From: Oscillospiraceae bacterium
GTDB taxonomy: Bacteria; Bacillota; Clostridia; Saccharofermentanales; Saccharofermentanaceae
NCBI GenBank assembly: GCA_902767145.1
Contig: CACXGG010000230.1
Coordinates: 1 to 5,091, forward strand
Direction: 5' to 3'
Length of the DNA: 5,091 nucleotides
Shown here: positions 1 to 5,091 of the stretch, in pieces
Numbering within the stretch: position 1 is the first letter of the stretch
Layout of the letters: every line of letters begins with the position of its first letter
Position numbers and translations under genes: made by a program
Notes under the pieces: generated by a model
Told to the model about the DNA's origin: nothing
Seen by the model: only the letters and a program-made list of their open reading frames with translations
Databases searched by the model: none

Positions 1-696
1 CTGGGGAGTCTTCTTATCGAAGAGATTATGGCAGACAGCCATTATGTCTCCTCCCAGGTCCATGAGCTCGCCTGCAGCTTCCAGAGTCTCTGATTTTGTA
101 TTGGTATATGTGAACCTTCCGGTATCGGTAACGATACCTGCGATAAGGCACATTGCAGCTCTCTTATCGAGCACTTCCCTTATGTCGCACGCGAGCATCT
201 CTGCAGTCTGCTTTGCGACATAGAACATCATCTCACAGGCAGAGGAAGCCTGAGGCTCGATCCATTTCCTGTCGTTACGAAGCTCGGTCACTTCGTGGTG
301 ATCTACGGTAACGGCATCTTCGAACCTGTCATAGATCCGGCCCATATCGCCCATCCTGCTGCCTTCCGTACAGTCAACGGACATGACCTTAACGACCTTC
401 TTGCCGTCGATCGTTATCTCTTCTGCCGAAGGGTCGGCGATATATTCCAGGAGATCGTCTACTCCCAGGAAAGCCATATTGTCGGGGAGCTTCTCCGGCA
501 TGGCCACCTTTGCTGTCACGCCCATGTTCCTGAACATTGAAACGGCTGCGCAGGCAGAGCCCACACAGTCGCCGTCAACACTTTTATGCAGGAACACGAG
601 GATGCTGCCGTCAGCTTCCTTGACCTCCTCGCTCATCTCGAGCATTACGCTACCGATCCTCAAAGCTTCATCAGCATATAATTCCTTAACCTGCAT
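1..696 (-). CDS. nrnA: DHH-family phosphoesterase, NrnA-like (nanoRNase/pAp phosphatase), 3' end outside window
   Basis: Cytoplasmic DHH phosphoesterase. NrnA-type members degrade 2-5 nt RNAs and dephosphorylate 3'-phosphoadenosine 5'-phosphate using a two-metal centre. I translated 232 residues, open to the window edge; the family is usually about 310-330 residues, so the C-terminal DHHA1 substrate-binding domain is largely missing. Visible motifs are motif I HKSVDGDCVGS (His37, Asp41, Asp43), motif II VDCTEGSRMGD (Asp108), motif III VDHH (132-134) and motif IV AGIVTDTGRFTYTNT (Asp191), in the right order and spacing. Motif I has Val where PDGD is usual, and the position after DHH lacks the common Asn, but the metal ligands are kept. 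The ATG at 696 is chosen for its GAGGAA ribosome binding site 8 nt upstream, inside the rbfA tail. The gap to rbfA is 5 nt. In this operon a DHH gene usually sits between rbfA and truB. Family assignment is firm; the exact substrate is inferred. Confidence 0.9.
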   Translation of the reverse strand, partial: MQVKELYADEALRIGSVMLEMSEEVKEADGSILVFLHKSVDGDCVGSACAAVSMFRNMGVTAKVAMPEKLPDNMAFLGVDDLLEYIADPSAEEITIDGKKVVKVMSVDCTEGSRMGDMGRIYDRFEDAVTVDHHEVTELRNDRKWIEPQASSACEMMFYVAKQTAEMLACDIREVLDKRAAMCLIAGIVTDTGRFTYTNTKSETLEAAGELMDLGGDIMAVCHNLFDKKTPQ

Positions 697-701
697 AAAG
701 T

Positions 702-1103
702 TTATTCCTCTTCACTTTTATCTTCTTCGATCCCAAGCTCGCGACGCTTCTTCTCGTCATCCGCGAGAGTCCTGTCGATCAGCGCCTCCATACGGGCCGC
801 CTCCTCGAGAGTCTCATCGAGCTTGAAGTGCAGTTCGGGAGCCACTCTCAGGTTGATATGCTTGCACATCTCGAACCTGATGAATCCCTTCGCATGTTCT
901 ATGGCATCCATGCAGTCCTTCTTTGCCTTATCGTCGCCGAATACCGAGATATCTATCATCGCATGGGTCAGGTCTGATGACATCTTTACCCTGGTGACAG
1001 AAGTCAGAAGCGGGATCCTCGGATCCTTTACCTTGGTGGAAAGGATCTCCGAGATCACCTTCTGCATCTCATCGCCGACTATAGCAGCTCTGTTTCTACG
1101 CAT
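702..1103 (-). CDS. rbfA: 30S ribosome-binding factor A
   Basis: RbfA binds the pre-30S subunit near the 5' helix and neck of 16S rRNA, assists late maturation and is important in cold growth. The 133-residue product matches the usual length (about 115-135). Recognisable family signatures are the basic N-terminus MRRNRAAIVGDEMQKVISEIL, VKDPRI (25-30), then SVTRVKMSSDL, the AKG helix kink (71-73) in IEHAKGFIRFEM that replaces the GxxG of ordinary KH domains, and LRVAPELHFKLDET (85-98). The C-terminal tail from about 113 is highly charged and ends SEEE. The ATG at 1103 is preceded by AGGAG at a 6-nt spacing, 15 nt after the infB stop. The infB-rbfA pairing is typical of bacteria. Nothing is truncated. 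Confidence 0.97.
   Translation of the reverse strand: MRRNRAAIVGDEMQKVISEILSTKVKDPRIPLLTSVTRVKMSSDLTHAMIDISVFGDDKAKKDCMDAIEHAKGFIRFEMCKHINLRVAPELHFKLDETLEEAARMEALIDRTLADDEKKRRELGIEEDKSEEE
705..710 (-). promoter_or_regulatory. Ribosome binding site for the DHH gene, inside rbfA
   Basis: The minus strand reads GAGGAA followed by 8 nt and then the ATG at 696. The site is made of the last two Glu codons (GAG GAA) of rbfA, so the upstream stop and the downstream start lie within one ribosome footprint. This supports translational coupling and fixes the start choice. Confidence 0.7.
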
Positions 1104-1109
1104 TATTCA

Positions 1110-1114
1110 CTCCT
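1110..1114 (-). promoter_or_regulatory. Ribosome binding site of rbfA
   Basis: The minus strand reads AGGAG, then TGAATA, then the ATG at 1103. It lies in the 15-nt gap between infB and rbfA, the only junction here whose Shine-Dalgarno sequence is wholly intergenic. It confirms the 133-residue rbfA start. Confidence 0.8.
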
Positions 1115-1118
1115 GTTA

Positions 1119-3851
1119 TCAGTCACGTGCAACTTCGCGCTCTTCGAATGCCTCGATGGTATCACCTATCTTGATGTCGTTGTAGTTCTCGATAGACAGA
1201 CCGCACTCGTAGCCGTAGTTGACCTCCTTGACTGCGTCCTTCATCCTCTGCAGGGATCCGAGCTTACCGGTATAGATAACGATATCGTCACGGAGCACTC
1301 TTACACCGCAGTTCCTTGTGATCTTACCGTCGGTTACATAAGCACCTCCGATAGTACCTACGCCGCTGACCTTGAAGATTTCCCTGATCTCCACATGTCC
1401 GAGAACGACTTCCTCGAACTTGGGAGCGAGCATGCCCTTCATAGCGGACTCGATATCCTCGATGGCATTATAGATGACACTGTAGAGCCTGATGTCTACG
1501 CCTGCCTCCTTAGCCTTCTCGGAGATAGCGGCATTAGGACGAACGTTGAAGCCGATGATGATGGCGTTGGATACGTCAGCGAGCATGATATCGGACTCGT
1601 TGATGGCACCGACTGCACCATGTACGACCTTAACGTGTACTTCCTCGTTGGAGAGCTTCTCGACGGACTGTGTAACAGCCTCGACGGAACCCTGAACGTC
1701 TGCCTTGATGATGAGGTTAAGATCCTTAACGTCACCCTCAGCCATTGCTGCAGCGAGATTCTCAAGGCTCATCTTGGAGCTCTTTCTGATGTGCTCCTCA
1801 CGCTGCTTGATCCTTCTCTTTTCGACGAGATGTCTTGCCACCTTATCGTCAGTAACGGCATAGAGTGTCTCACCTGCCTCGGGTACTTCGGGAAGACCCA
1901 GGATCTCAACAGGGATGGAAGGACCTGCCTTCTTGATGTCCTTACCCTTATCGTCATACATAGCCCTGACATTACCGATCATGGCGCCGCAGACAACTGT
2001 ATCACCCTGCTTGAGGGTACCTCTCTGAACGAGGACTGTAGCGACGGGACCTCTTGCCTTGTCCAGCTTGGCCTCGATAACGGCACCCTTGGCCTGCTTC
2101 TTGGGATCTGCCCTGAGCTCGAGGACATCTGCCACCAGGAGAACGTTCTCCAGGAGGTCATCGATACCTGTGCCCTGCTTTGCGGAGACGGGTACCATGA
2201 TGGTGGAACCGCCCCACTCCTCGGGGATGAGCTCGTAGTTTGTAAGTTCCTGCTTTACCTTATCAGGATTTGCGCCGGGCTTATCGATCTTGTTGATGGC
2301 AACGACGATCTCTGTGCCGGCTGCCTTCGCGTGGTTGATGGACTCGATGGTCTGGGGCATTACGCCGTCATCGGCAGCAACTACCAGGATAGCGATATCC
2401 GTGAAGTTGGCACCTCTTGCACGCATGGTGGTGAAAGCCTCGTGACCGGGAGTATCCAGGAACGTGATCTGGCGTCCCTTTGTCCTTACTGTATAAGCAC
2501 CGATGTGCTGTGTGATACCGCCGGACTCGCCTGCTACGACAGATGTGGATCTGATCTTGTCGAGAAGGGATGTCTTACCATGGTCAACGTGACCCATGAC
2601 AACGACAACGGGAGGTCTCTCCTCCATTGTCTCGGAGTTCTCATCATCCTCATCGAAAAGGATATCCTCCTCGGTAACCTCCTCAAGGAGAGTAGCGTTG
2701 ATGCCGAAAGCATCTGCCAGGAGACATGCTGTATCGAAATCCAGCTCCTGGTTGATGGTGGCAAGTACGCCCAGCTTCATGAGCTCCTTGATGACGTCGG
2801 AACTCTTCTTGCCGATACCCTCGGCAAAATCCTTAACTGTGATGAAGGGCGGGATCTGGATATCAGTGATGACCTGCTCCACAACGGGTGCATTTGTCAT
2901 GCCGCTCTTCTTCTTTTTCTTTCTGCCGTATCCGTAATCGTCGTATTCACCGTCCTCGCCGATCCTTCCGCTGAACTGTGAATTCTTGTTCTTAAGTCTC
3001 TTGTCATTGGAGCTCTGGCCTCTGTTCTCGCGCTTGCTCTGCTCGTCATTATGACGCTTCTCCATGGCATTACGCTCAGCGAAGTTGGCGCGGTTCTTCC
3101 TGACCTCGTCAACGGGACCTTCCTCCTTGGGCTTGGAAGCCTTTCTGGGAGCGGGACGCCTTACATCATCCTCGTCCTTGTCCTTGGCAAATCCGCCGCC
3201 CTGGTAGCCGCCTCTCTGGCCGCCGCCCTGGGGACGCTGTCCGTTTCTTCCGGGACCGCCCTGGGGACCCTTCTGGTATCTGCCGCCCCTGTTGTCGTTT
3301 ATGACAGTGGAGCTCCTTACCGTTCCGGGCATGGCGACTACAGCAGAAGAGATCTTCTTCTTATCTACGACAGGTGCCTTGGGAGCCTCCTCCTTCTTCT
3401 CCTCCTTTACGGGAGCAGGTGCGGGAGCGGGCTCTTCCTTCTTGGGCTCCTCTTTCTTCTCCTCTTTTACGGGAGCGGGAGCTTCCTCAGGCTTCTCCTC
3501 TGCCTTCTCGGCAGCGGCCTTCTTTGTCGTAGTCTTTTTCTTCTTTTCCTCAGCAGGCTTCTCGGCGGGCTCTTCTGCCTTCTCCTTCTTCTCTGCCTTG
3601 GGCTTGGCGGGAGCCTTTGCCTTCTTGGCAGCAGCGGGCTTTTCTTCAGCCGCGGGAGCAGGTGCAGGCTCAGCCTTCACCTCAGGTGCGGGAGCCGCTT
3701 CAGCTGCCTTAACGGCAACCTCCTCTTCCTTGGCAGGCTTAGCCGCATCGGGATTGTCTGCTTTCTTATGTACCCTCCTGACACGAAGGGATTTATTACC
3801 GGATACACCGGTCATACTGATCTGTGGTTTGTTGTTTTCTTTTTCACTCAT
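1119..3851 (-). CDS. infB: Translation initiation factor IF-2
   Basis: IF2 is the GTPase that places fMet-tRNA on the 30S subunit and promotes 50S joining. The 910-residue product shows, in order: a Lys/Ala/Glu/Pro-rich disordered stretch (about 38-160), a Gly/Arg/Gln-rich stretch (about 189-220), a charged linker ending in a Lys run (311-315), a single IF2_N module starting [25 protein letters not shown] (about 333-385), an acidic linker, and the G domain. G-domain motifs are intact: G1 GHVDHGKT (420-427), G2 GGITQHIG (444-451), G3 DTPGH (466-470), G4 NKID (520-523), G5 SAK (556-558). Domains II, III (about 705-810) and the fMet-tRNA-binding domain IV (about 815-905) follow. The length exceeds the ~716 residues of B. 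subtilis IF2 because of the N-terminal extension. The ATG at 3851 overlaps the upstream TAA by one base (TAATG) and has GGAGGA 9 nt upstream. No frameshift is seen. Confidence 0.99.
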   Translation of the reverse strand: MSEKENNKPQISMTGVSGNKSLRVRRVHKKADNPDAAKPAKEEEVAVKAAEAAPAPEVKAEPAPAPAAEEKPAAAKKAKAPAKPKAEKKEKAEEPAEKPAEEKKKKTTTKKAAAEKAEEKPEEAPAPVKEEKKEEPKKEEPAPAPAPVKEEKKEEAPKAPVVDKKKISSAVVAMPGTVRSSTVINDNRGGRYQKGPQGGPGRNGQRPQGGGQRGGYQGGGFAKDKDEDDVRRPAPRKASKPKEEGPVDEVRKNRANFAERNAMEKRHNDEQSKRENRGQSSNDKRLKNKNSQFSGRIGEDGEYDDYGYGRKKKKKSGMTNAPVVEQVITDIQIPPFITVKDFAEGIGKKSSDVIKELMKLGVLATINQELDFDTACLLADAFGINATLLEEVTEEDILFDEDDENSETMEERPPVVVVMGHVDHGKTSLLDKIRSTSVVAGESGGITQHIGAYTVRTKGRQITFLDTPGHEAFTTMRARGANFTDIAILVVAADDGVMPQTIESINHAKAAGTEIVVAINKIDKPGANPDKVKQELTNYELIPEEWGGSTIMVPVSAKQGTGIDDLLENVLLVADVLELRADPKKQAKGAVIEAKLDKARGPVATVLVQRGTLKQGDTVVCGAMIGNVRAMYDDKGKDIKKAGPSIPVEILGLPEVPEAGETLYAVTDDKVARHLVEKRRIKQREEHIRKSSKMSLENLAAAMAEGDVKDLNLIIKADVQGSVEAVTQSVEKLSNEEVHVKVVHGAVGAINESDIMLADVSNAIIIGFNVRPNAAISEKAKEAGVDIRLYSVIYNAIEDIESAMKGMLAPKFEEVVLGHVEIREIFKVSGVGTIGGAYVTDGKITRNCGVRVLRDDIVIYTGKLGSLQRMKDAVKEVNYGYECGLSIENYNDIKIGDTIEAFEEREVARD
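3192..3287 (-). other. infB: Gly/Arg/Gln-rich (RGG-like) segment of IF2
   Basis: Residues about 189-220 are dominated by Gly with interspersed Arg, Gln, Pro and Tyr (for example [12 protein letters not shown]). This composition resembles RGG-type RNA-binding tails. An RNA-contacting or flexible-tether role is inference; similar stretches occur in other clostridial IF2 proteins. Confidence 0.75.
3372..3740 (-). other. infB: Disordered Lys/Ala/Glu/Pro-rich N-terminal segment of IF2
   Basis: Residues about 38-160 use almost only Ala, Lys, Glu, Pro, Val and Thr, with blocks such as [18 protein letters not shown] and VKEEKKEE. No hydrophobic core is possible, so the segment should be unstructured, as is common and poorly conserved in IF2 N-termini. 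It holds a 20-residue-period repeat listed separately. Confidence 0.85.
3387..3476 (-). repeat. Direct repeat within infB (two 30-nt copies, 60-nt period)
   Basis: Positions 3387-3416 and 3447-3476 are nearly the same 30-nt sequence, differing by my reading at two sites, both third-codon-position C/T changes. Each copy encodes [10 protein letters not shown] (residues 146-155 and 126-135). Protein identity with only silent differences points to a fairly recent in-frame duplication, or to conversion between copies, within the disordered IF2 N-terminus. Confidence 0.8.
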
Positions 3852-4189
3852 TATTTATCGTCCTCCGTCTCGTCGTATTCACTCAGCATCTTGTCCAACT
3901 TATCTGCGAAACCGTCATCGGTGATGGCTATCAGCGCTCTGTCCGGTTTTCCAATGGCGCGCCCCAGTTCAAAGGAACTGGCGAAGCTGTAAGCTCCGAT
4001 CTCACTTCCGCTCCTTGCTATGGCCTCCGTGAGCTTTTTCAGGGTGTTCTGCGAGATATCCCGTGAGATTATCATCAGCTTTGCGTCCCCTGTGGATACA
4101 GCCTTCATGCATCCGTCAAATCCCGACTCCAGCCTTCCGGCTCTCATTGCGAGTCCCAGGATCCGTAAGATGTCATTCTTATTCGGCAT
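3851..4189 (-). CDS. ylxQ: L7Ae/L30e-family ribosomal protein (YlxQ-like), probable kink-turn RNA binder
   Basis: Small L7Ae-family protein; relatives bind kink-turn RNA, and bacterial members of this operon (YlxQ) have been linked to the ribosome, though their role is poorly defined. The preferred 112-residue form begins [23 protein letters not shown]. It shows the family pattern [33 protein letters not shown] (about 12-44) and ends [25 protein letters not shown] (about 74-98), matching the family ALGxAxGKxxRAVIAIxDxGFA signature. Starts at 4198 (115 residues) and 4189 are both possible. AAGGA lies 8 nt before 4189 but abuts 4198, and homologues begin near the second Met, so I prefer 4189. 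It overlaps ylxR by 11 nt (20 nt with the longer start) and infB by 1 nt. The acidic tail TEDDK carries the infB ribosome binding site. Confidence 0.9.
   Translation of the reverse strand: MPNKNDILRILGLAMRAGRLESGFDGCMKAVSTGDAKLMIISRDISQNTLKKLTEAIARSGSEIGAYSFASSFELGRAIGKPDRALIAITDDGFADKLDKMLSEYDETEDDK
3861..3866 (-). promoter_or_regulatory. Ribosome binding site of infB, inside ylxQ
   Basis: GGAGGA is followed by CGATAAATA and the ATG at 3851. It is formed by the Thr-Glu-Asp codons (ACG GAG GAC) near the end of ylxQ. With the TAATG stop/start overlap, this is a strong, translationally coupled initiation site. Confidence 0.8.
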
Positions 4190-4469
4190 CGCCACCATCC
4201 TTTCCGCACAGTTCCAGGATCTCTGAGGCCAGCTTCTCGAGATCTTCCTTTTCGATCCCGGTCTTCAGGCCCTTGGCCAGCCTTCTGGCCTTGAGCTCCG
4301 TCATTATGCATTCTTTATTCCTGCAAAGATATGCGCCTCTTCCGGAAGCCTTGCCGGTGGGATCGTACATGACGTTTCCCTCCTGGTCCGAGACTATCCT
4401 CAGAAGGTCCTTCTTATCTCTTCGTGTCCTGCAGGACACGCACATCCTCTGCGGTTTCTTTTTCATCAT
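4179..4469 (-). CDS. rnpM: RnpM (YlxR, DUF448), RNA-binding modulator of RNase P
   Basis: YlxR-family protein; the B. subtilis member has been reported to bind the RNase P RNA and lower RNase P activity, hence RnpM. The 96-residue product is of normal length. It has the family signatures PQRMCVSCRTRRDKKDLLRIV (6-26) and YDPTGKASGRGAYLC (35-49), including the GRGA(Y) loop. Four cysteines, C10xxC13 and C49xxxxC54, could form a metal site; that is inference. Two adjacent ATGs (4469, 4466) exist and I use the first. The gap to the nusA stop is 4 nt. The nearest Shine-Dalgarno, GAGGAA in the nusA tail, is 13 nt away, longer than ideal, so translation may depend on ribosomes ending nusA. An 18-bp palindrome covers codons 10-16. 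Confidence 0.95.
   Translation of the reverse strand: MMKKKPQRMCVSCRTRRDKKDLLRIVSDQEGNVMYDPTGKASGRGAYLCRNKECIMTELKARRLAKGLKTGIEKEDLEKLASEILELCGKDGGDAE
4198..4202 (-). promoter_or_regulatory. Ribosome binding site deciding the ylxQ start
   Basis: The minus strand reads GGAAAGGA, then TGGTGGCG, then the ATG at 4189. The alternative ATG at 4198 begins at the last A of the AAGGA, leaving no usable spacer. The site is inside the ylxR 3' end (GGA AAG GAT codons). Confidence 0.55.
4423..4440 (-). repeat. Perfect 18-bp palindrome in the ylxR 5' coding region
   Basis: The sequence CGTGTCCTGCAGGACACG equals its own reverse complement. In RNA it could form a 7-bp stem closing a UGCA tetraloop. It covers codons 10-16 (CVSCRTR), about 30 nt into the gene. 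No U-run follows, so it is not an intrinsic terminator. Confidence 0.6.
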
Positions 4470-4473
4470 ATGA

Positions 4474-5091
4474 TCAGTTGTCTTCCTCTACTACAGTGAA
4501 CTTGTCGAGCATAGCCTGTGCAGATTCACTTGCTTCCTCGGATTCTCTCTTGATGTCGATCCTGAAGCCTGTGAGCCTTGCAGCAAGTCTGACGTTCTGT
4601 CCGCTCCTGCCGATGGCAAGAGAGAACTGTGTATCAGGTACTACGACCTTTGCATATCTCTCGACTGTACCGTCTTCCTTAGTTGTGATCTCGGTGTCGA
4701 CCCTGATAGCCTTTGCAGGCTGGAGAGCCTCACTGATGAACAGGGCGGGATCCTCGTTCCAGTCGACGATATCGATCTTCTCGCCGTTTAGCTCGTTCAT
4801 GATCTCCTGGACACGCTGGCCTCTCTGGCCTACGCATGCACCCTTTGCATCGATATTCTCATCTCTGGAATATACAGCGACCTTGGATCTGGAACCGGGC
4901 TCTCTGGATACGGACTTGATGATGACCTCACCTGTCTTGATCTCGGGGATCTCCAGCTCGAAGAGCTTCTTTACCAGCTCGTTGTCTGTCCTGGAAAGGA
5001 TGATGGAAGGTCTTCCGTTCTTCTCATCTACGCCGCAGACAAGGAACTTCATCTGCTTGCCGTACTCATAGTTCTCATTCCTGATCTGGCC
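4474..5091 (-). CDS. nusA: Transcription termination/antitermination factor NusA, 5' end outside window
   Basis: NusA binds RNA polymerase and nascent RNA and controls pausing, termination and antitermination. The frame is open to the window edge (205 residues visible), so the internal Met at 5052 is not the start. The missing part is the N-terminal RNA polymerase-binding domain and most of the S1 domain. Visible here are the S1 end, from GQIRNENYEYGKQMKF to PSIILSRT (residues 1-35 of the fragment); KH1 with IPEIKTGEV, SREPGSRSKVAV and GACVGQRGQRVQ (GQRG 88-91), then NELNGEKIDIVDW; and KH2 with PDTQFSLAIGRSGQNVRLAARLTGFRIDI (GRSG 161-164). The protein ends about 24 residues after KH2, lacking the C-terminal acidic repeats of Escherichia coli NusA, as usual in Bacillota. 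It is the first visible gene of the operon. Confidence 0.98.
   Translation of the reverse strand, partial: GQIRNENYEYGKQMKFLVCGVDEKNGRPSIILSRTDNELVKKLFELEIPEIKTGEVIIKSVSREPGSRSKVAVYSRDENIDAKGACVGQRGQRVQEIMNELNGEKIDIVDWNEDPALFISEALQPAKAIRVDTEITTKEDGTVERYAKVVVPDTQFSLAIGRSGQNVRLAARLTGFRIDIKRESEEASESAQAMLDKFTVVEEDN
4483..4488 (-). promoter_or_regulatory. Probable ribosome binding site of rnpM/ylxR, inside nusA
   Basis: GAGGAA is encoded by the two Glu codons of the nusA C-terminus (VVEEDN). It lies 13 nt before the ATG at 4469, a long spacer. No better purine-rich site is present between nusA and ylxR. Confidence 0.5.

Noticed and set aside
1022..1047. 8-bp inverted repeat with a 10-nt loop inside rbfA
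   Set aside because: It encodes the conserved STKVKDPRI region, has no U-run, and lies mid-gene; likely chance.
697..1118. Terminator or promoter between infB, rbfA and the DHH gene
   Set aside because: The gaps are 15 and 5 nt and hold only ribosome binding sites; there is no stem with a U-run and no room for -35/-10 boxes outside coding sequence.
2138..2151. 14-bp perfect palindrome inside infB
   Set aside because: A palindrome of this length is expected by chance at close to one per several kb, and it lies in ordinary G-domain coding sequence.
2901..2924. A-rich Lys run in infB as a programmed frameshift site
   Set aside because: The codons AGA AAG AAA AAG AAG AAG do not make a canonical A_AAA_AAG slip site in frame, and the full IF2 continues in frame 0.
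1395..2981. 528-residue plus-strand open frame opposite infB as a gene
   Set aside because: It is exactly antisense and codon-aligned to a certain infB, its Leu/Asp/Cys/Gly-rich protein resembles no family I know, and codon avoidance explains the lack of stops.
3051..3992. 313-residue and overlapping 210-residue plus-strand open frames rich in Leu/Gly or Ser/Phe/Ala
   Set aside because: They are complements of the Lys/Ala/Glu/Pro-rich IF2 arm. The hydrophobic look comes from GAG/AAG/GCC read backwards and is not a membrane protein.
4424..5071. 215-residue plus-strand open frame opposite nusA
   Set aside because: The minus-strand frame is clearly NusA through KH1 and KH2; the plus-strand product is a Ser-rich shadow with no family likeness.

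Overview
The window is a stretch of the conserved bacterial nusA-infB translation/transcription operon, and every gene is read from the minus strand. In transcription order (right to left) it holds the 3' two-fifths or so of nusA, ylxR/rnpM, an L7Ae-family gene (ylxQ), infB, rbfA, and the first ~230 codons of a DHH-family phosphoesterase of the NrnA type. This order is the classic Bacillota (Firmicutes) arrangement. Three things point to the class Clostridia, perhaps a Lachnospiraceae or Oscillospiraceae relative: moderate GC, a NusA ending right after KH2, and an IF2 with a long Ala/Lys/Glu/Pro-rich plus Gly/Arg-rich N-terminal extension. The genus cannot be fixed from sequence alone.

Layout: 5091-4474 nusA (5' end outside the window); 4469-4179 rnpM/ylxR; 4189-3851 ylxQ (preferred start); 3851-1119 infB; 1103-702 rbfA; 696-1 nrnA-like (3' end outside the window). 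Junctions are very tight: a 4-nt gap, an 11-nt overlap, a 1-nt TAATG overlap, a 15-nt gap and a 5-nt gap. No intergenic stretch is long enough for a promoter or terminator, and none is seen. The window therefore looks like the interior of one transcript, with its promoter upstream of nusA and its terminator beyond the DHH gene. Four of the five downstream ribosome binding sites lie inside the 3' end of the preceding gene.

How the genes fit together: NusA modulates pausing, termination and antitermination of RNA polymerase. RnpM (YlxR) is a small RNA-binding protein reported to modulate RNase P. The L7Ae-like protein is expected to bind kink-turn RNA. IF2 (infB) is the GTPase that brings initiator fMet-tRNA to the ribosome. 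RbfA matures the 30S subunit. The DHH protein probably degrades nanoRNAs and/or dephosphorylates pAp. The theme is RNA synthesis, ribosome maturation and translation initiation under common control.

I found no mobile element, CRISPR array, tRNA, rRNA or new defence-like system. The second-look items are modest: Shine-Dalgarno sequences built into acidic C-terminal tails, an 18-bp perfect palindrome in the ylxR start region, a repeat-bearing disordered IF2 N-terminus, and long codon-aligned antisense open frames that I judge to be codon-bias shadows.
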